Positions 7,997-9,703 of a stretch of 9,703 nt of DNA are shown here, piece after piece. How positions within the stretch are numbered: position 1 is the stretch's first letter; each line of letters starts with the position of its first letter. The position numbers and the translations under genes are program-made. The stretch comes from Gammaproteobacteria bacterium (GTDB lineage: Bacteria > Pseudomonadota > Gammaproteobacteria > Arenicellales > JAANXG01), in NCBI GenBank assembly GCA_018263405.1, contig JAANXG010000101.1:1-9703 (forward strand), given 5' to 3'. Under the pieces are notes generated by a model. It was not told where the DNA came from. It did no database searches and was given only the letters and a program-made list of their open reading frames with translations.

Positions 7997-8119
7997 CAAT
8001 TAGGGTGACGCAATTAGGGTGACAGTTAACTTAATTCAGCCAATCGAGCATTTGCTGGGAGCGAATTAAGTGTCACCCTAATTGCCGGGGAGTGAATTAA
8101 GTTAACTGTCACCCTAATT
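7997..8119. repeat. nested inverted/direct repeat element between ackA and nfnA
   Basis: A perfect 26-base inverted repeat has arms at 8012-8037 (beginning AATTAGGGTGACAGTTAAC) and 8094-8119, separated by 56 bases. CAATTAGGGTGAC is also tandemly repeated at 7997-8009 and 8011-8023 with a 14-base period. A shortened inverted copy, GAATTAAG plus TGTCACCCTAATTG, lies at 8063-8084 and lacks about five bases from the middle. Four related units therefore sit in two opposing pairs. The layout resembles REP/BIME-type elements mobilised by RAYT transposases, but no transposase is in the window. The nearest arm is nine bases past the ackA stop codon, so the folded RNA could protect or end the ackA transcript; there is no T-run to suggest intrinsic termination. 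Confidence 0.85.
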
Positions 8120-8128
8120 TGTCGGATA

Positions 8129-9280
8129 TTACTTCAATGGGAAAATCTCCTTGAATATCTGCAATTCCTCGTTGGTTGGCACGACCCAGATGGGCGCTGA
8201 ATTGCCGGAGCTGATTTTCAGTTCCCTCACGGGCTTGCGCGCGCGGTCATTGATGCGGTTGTCTATCTTGATACCGAGCGGTGCGAGTGTGGCGCATACT
8301 CTTTTACGTACAGCGTTCGAACCGGCGCCGACCCCGGCCGTGAACGCCAGCACGTCCACCCCGCCAAGTATGGCCGCATAGGCGCCGATATAACGTTGTA
8401 TGTCGTGGATATAAACGGCTAGTGCCAATGCGGCCTGCCGGTCGCCGGTAAGTTCCTTTTCGAGGAGGATCCGCATATCAGAAGTCTGTTTCGACAGACC
8501 CAGCAGACCGCTTTGCTTGTTGAGCATCTCTTTAGTCTGTTTCAGGCTAAACCCCAAATTCTCCATCAGATGGAAAACGACACCGACGTCCAGATCGCCT
8601 GATCTCGTTGCCATCGTTAGTCCTTCCAGCGGCGTAAATCCCATAGAAGTCTCAATGCTTTTACCGTCTTTCACCGCCGTGATGCTGGACCCTCCTCCCA
8701 AATGGCAAATAATCTGGTTACCAGCTTCCGGTTCCAGCTCCTTCAACCGGCTGCTTATGTACTGATGAGAGATGCCATGAAATCCGTACTTCCTGATCTG
8801 ATGCTTTTCATACAGATTATAGGGAATTGAATAAAGAAACGCTTCTGCCGGCAGTGTGGAATGAAAAGCGGTATCGAACACCGCGTACAGCGGCGTATCG
8901 GGCAGCAGTTCGCGAAATTCCCGGATCTTTTCGACCGCCGGCGGATTGTGCAGCGGGGCCAGCTCGCCGAGCTCGTCGAGCTTGTCCGTAACGGCGTCGG
9001 TGATCCTGGTTGGCTCTGTGAAGAATTCCCCGCCGTGGACCACCCTGAAACCGATGCGCTCAATGCCGGATTCCTTTATCTCCTCAAGGATCAATTCACT
9101 GGAATTGTGAAACTCGTCTCTCGGAATCTCCCGGGTGCAGCTGTTGCCCTGCATATGCACTTGGGAGACGAACCCGCTCGTTCCAGCTTCAATCATGCCG
9201 GAAATCAATTCCGTGGAACAACCGTCGAACAGCTTATATTTAACGGAGGTGCTGCCGGCGTTGACGACAAGTACTGACAT
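8129..9280 (-). CDS. ackA: acetate kinase family protein, divergent
   Basis: Family members transfer phosphate between acetyl (or propionyl/butyryl) phosphate and ADP. At 383 residues it is slightly short of the usual 400. Conserved features, with Methanosarcina thermophila numbering in brackets, are N7, S10, S12 and K14 (NAGSTSVK), R79 (R91), H111 in LAPLHNP (H123), D136 in FDTAFH (D148), H168 in YGFHGISH (H180), and R226 in MATRSGDLD (R241). Two key residues differ: HLGNG is HLGGG, putting G196 where Asn211 should be, and FTAGIGENS is FTAGVGAGS, putting A319 where the Mg-binding Glu384 should be. Activity or substrate may therefore be altered; butyrate kinases also have HLGGG. ATG 9280 fits the NAGS motif, but no Shine-Dalgarno precedes it. 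A TAA two bases upstream ends another frame, so translation could be coupled. No pta neighbour is seen. Codons look more AT-rich than those of the kor genes. Confidence 0.85.
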   Translation of the reverse strand: MSVLVVNAGSTSVKYKLFDGCSTELISGMIEAGTSGFVSQVHMQGNSCTREIPRDEFHNSSELILEEIKESGIERIGFRVVHGGEFFTEPTRITDAVTDKLDELGELAPLHNPPAVEKIREFRELLPDTPLYAVFDTAFHSTLPAEAFLYSIPYNLYEKHQIRKYGFHGISHQYISSRLKELEPEAGNQIICHLGGGSSITAVKDGKSIETSMGFTPLEGLTMATRSGDLDVGVVFHLMENLGFSLKQTKEMLNKQSGLLGLSKQTSDMRILLEKELTGDRQAALALAVYIHDIQRYIGAYAAILGGVDVLAFTAGVGAGSNAVRKRVCATLAPLGIKIDNRINDRARKPVRELKISSGNSAPIWVVPTNEELQIFKEIFPLK

Positions 9281-9282
9281 CG

Positions 9283-9512
9283 TTACGGAATGTGCGTACT
9301 TGCCTGGCGGGGTACATTAGACCTCCGGGGCTGCAAACCCTGGGACGAAATACGCATTACGCCGTCGAGCGCGTTGACAATGCGGTCGATGTCGTCGCGT
9401 ATTGAGATCAGGAGGCCCCGTGTCCCCATGGGTTTGTGCTGCGTGATGTGATGCCAGATGTGTTCCCGGCGTCGCGGACCGCGTCAACGAAATTCCCGTT
9501 ATCGGTCGGCAT
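9283..9512 (-). pseudogene. short unknown gene upstream of ackA, interrupted by an apparent 1-base deletion
   Basis: ATG 9512-9510 has a strong AGGAAGG at 9523-9517 four bases upstream and opens MPTDNGNFVDAVRDAG. The frame then runs off into an unlikely sequence and stops. In the -1 frame the sequence continues as EHIWHHITQHKPMGTRGLL, ISIRDDIDRIVNALDGVM and so on, to a TAA at 9285-9283, two bases before the ackA ATG. Adding one G to the GGG run at the switch point (GCC GGG GAA) would join the two parts into about 76 residues. The good ribosome-binding site and coupling to ackA argue for a real small gene. I do not recognise the family. The break may be a true mutation, a homopolymer sequencing error or a programmed shift. 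A boundary repeat (9320-9307) lies in its last third, so the C terminus may be foreign. Confidence 0.4.
9307..9320 (-). repeat. boundary repeat copy 4 (upstream of ackA, shorter)
   Basis: Read on the minus strand, CTAATGTACCCCGC matches the first 13 bases of the 17-base repeat at 12 positions and then diverges. It points towards ackA, whose start is 27 bases further. GGAGGT at 9326-9321 lies immediately before it, echoing the AAGGAG that lies just before copy 1. This is the weakest copy and could be coincidence. Confidence 0.5.
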
Positions 9513-9703
9513 AGTACCTTCCTCGCCTAATCGTGCGTGTGGATGCGAATTACTGCGCGGAATACTGAGCGATTCTAGGAGCCTGTCGGACTTAGGGGAT
9601 CGTAGCGAGGTAGGTGGGAAATCGAGACCAATTTTTCGATTTATTGAGGCGAATAGCCAGCTATTTAACGAAATAAATCGGGAAAGTGGGCCGATCTCCC
9701 GCC
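9513..9703. other. non-coding edge region with hairpin and possible insertion-sequence end
   Basis: I see no gene here. GGAGCCTGTCGGACTTAGG at 9578-9596 resembles terminal sequences I associate with insertion sequences, though the matching transposase and second end would lie beyond the window. A hairpin follows: CGATTTATT at 9637-9645 pairs with AATAAATCG at 9672-9680, and inside it AATAGC at 9652-9657 pairs with GCTATT at 9660-9665 around a two-base loop. Such subterminal hairpins occur in several transposable elements. The element, if real, would extend to the right of the window. Confidence 0.35.

Noticed and set aside
7934..7999. N-terminal extension of nfnA from TTG 7999
   Set aside because: The extra 22 residues start inside a repeat, have no ribosome-binding site and are not NfnA-like; ATG 7933 has GGGGA at a good distance.
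7997..8119. CRISPR array
   Set aside because: The repeated units are in opposing orientations with unequal gaps, which fits a REP-like inverted element and not regularly spaced direct repeats.
8861..9277. A 138-codon plus-strand frame opposite ackA
   Set aside because: It is antisense to the catalytic N-terminal half of the kinase and has no supporting features.

Overview
The window holds a compact anaerobic-type carbon and electron module from a bacterium, with five recognisable metabolic genes and one less familiar large gene. Base composition is moderately GC-rich. The gamma-alpha fused 2-oxoacid:ferredoxin oxidoreductase, the Nfn-type transhydrogenase and the small dispersed intergenic repeats would fit a proteobacterium, perhaps an uncultivated gammaproteobacterium with facultative or sulfur-based metabolism. 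That assignment is inference; no rRNA or other taxonomic marker is present.

Layout. Positions 1-203 are a leader with a possible promoter, a strong Shine-Dalgarno sequence followed by a 17-codon open frame, and two competing hairpins. The plus strand then carries korA (204-2108), korB (2112-3092) and a 761-residue protein (3130-5415). That protein joins a degenerate pyruvate:ferredoxin-oxidoreductase-like region to a C-terminal [4Fe-4S] ferredoxin domain. The minus strand carries, in transcription order, a short frameshifted gene (9512-9283), an acetate-kinase-family gene (9280-8129), nfnA (7933-7067) and nfnB (6942-5428). The two groups converge at 5413-5430 with only 12 bases between their stop codons. 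Positions 9513-9703 have no gene I can support, but contain a hairpin and a sequence that resembles an insertion-sequence end.

How the genes may work together. KorAB oxidises a 2-oxoacid to acyl-CoA plus CO2 and passes electrons to ferredoxin, perhaps through the ferredoxin domain of the third protein. NfnAB couples reduced ferredoxin and NADH to NADPH formation, or runs in reverse. The acetate-kinase relative would connect acyl phosphate to ATP. No phosphotransacetylase is in the window.

The most unusual feature is a 17-base motif, CTAGTGTACCCCGTCAC, present in four exact or near copies (137-153, 5412-5427, 7070-7054, 9320-9307). The copies sit at gene boundaries, and in two of them the motif itself supplies the TAG stop codon of the preceding gene. 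A second, nested inverted-repeat family fills the space between ackA and nfnA (7997-8119).
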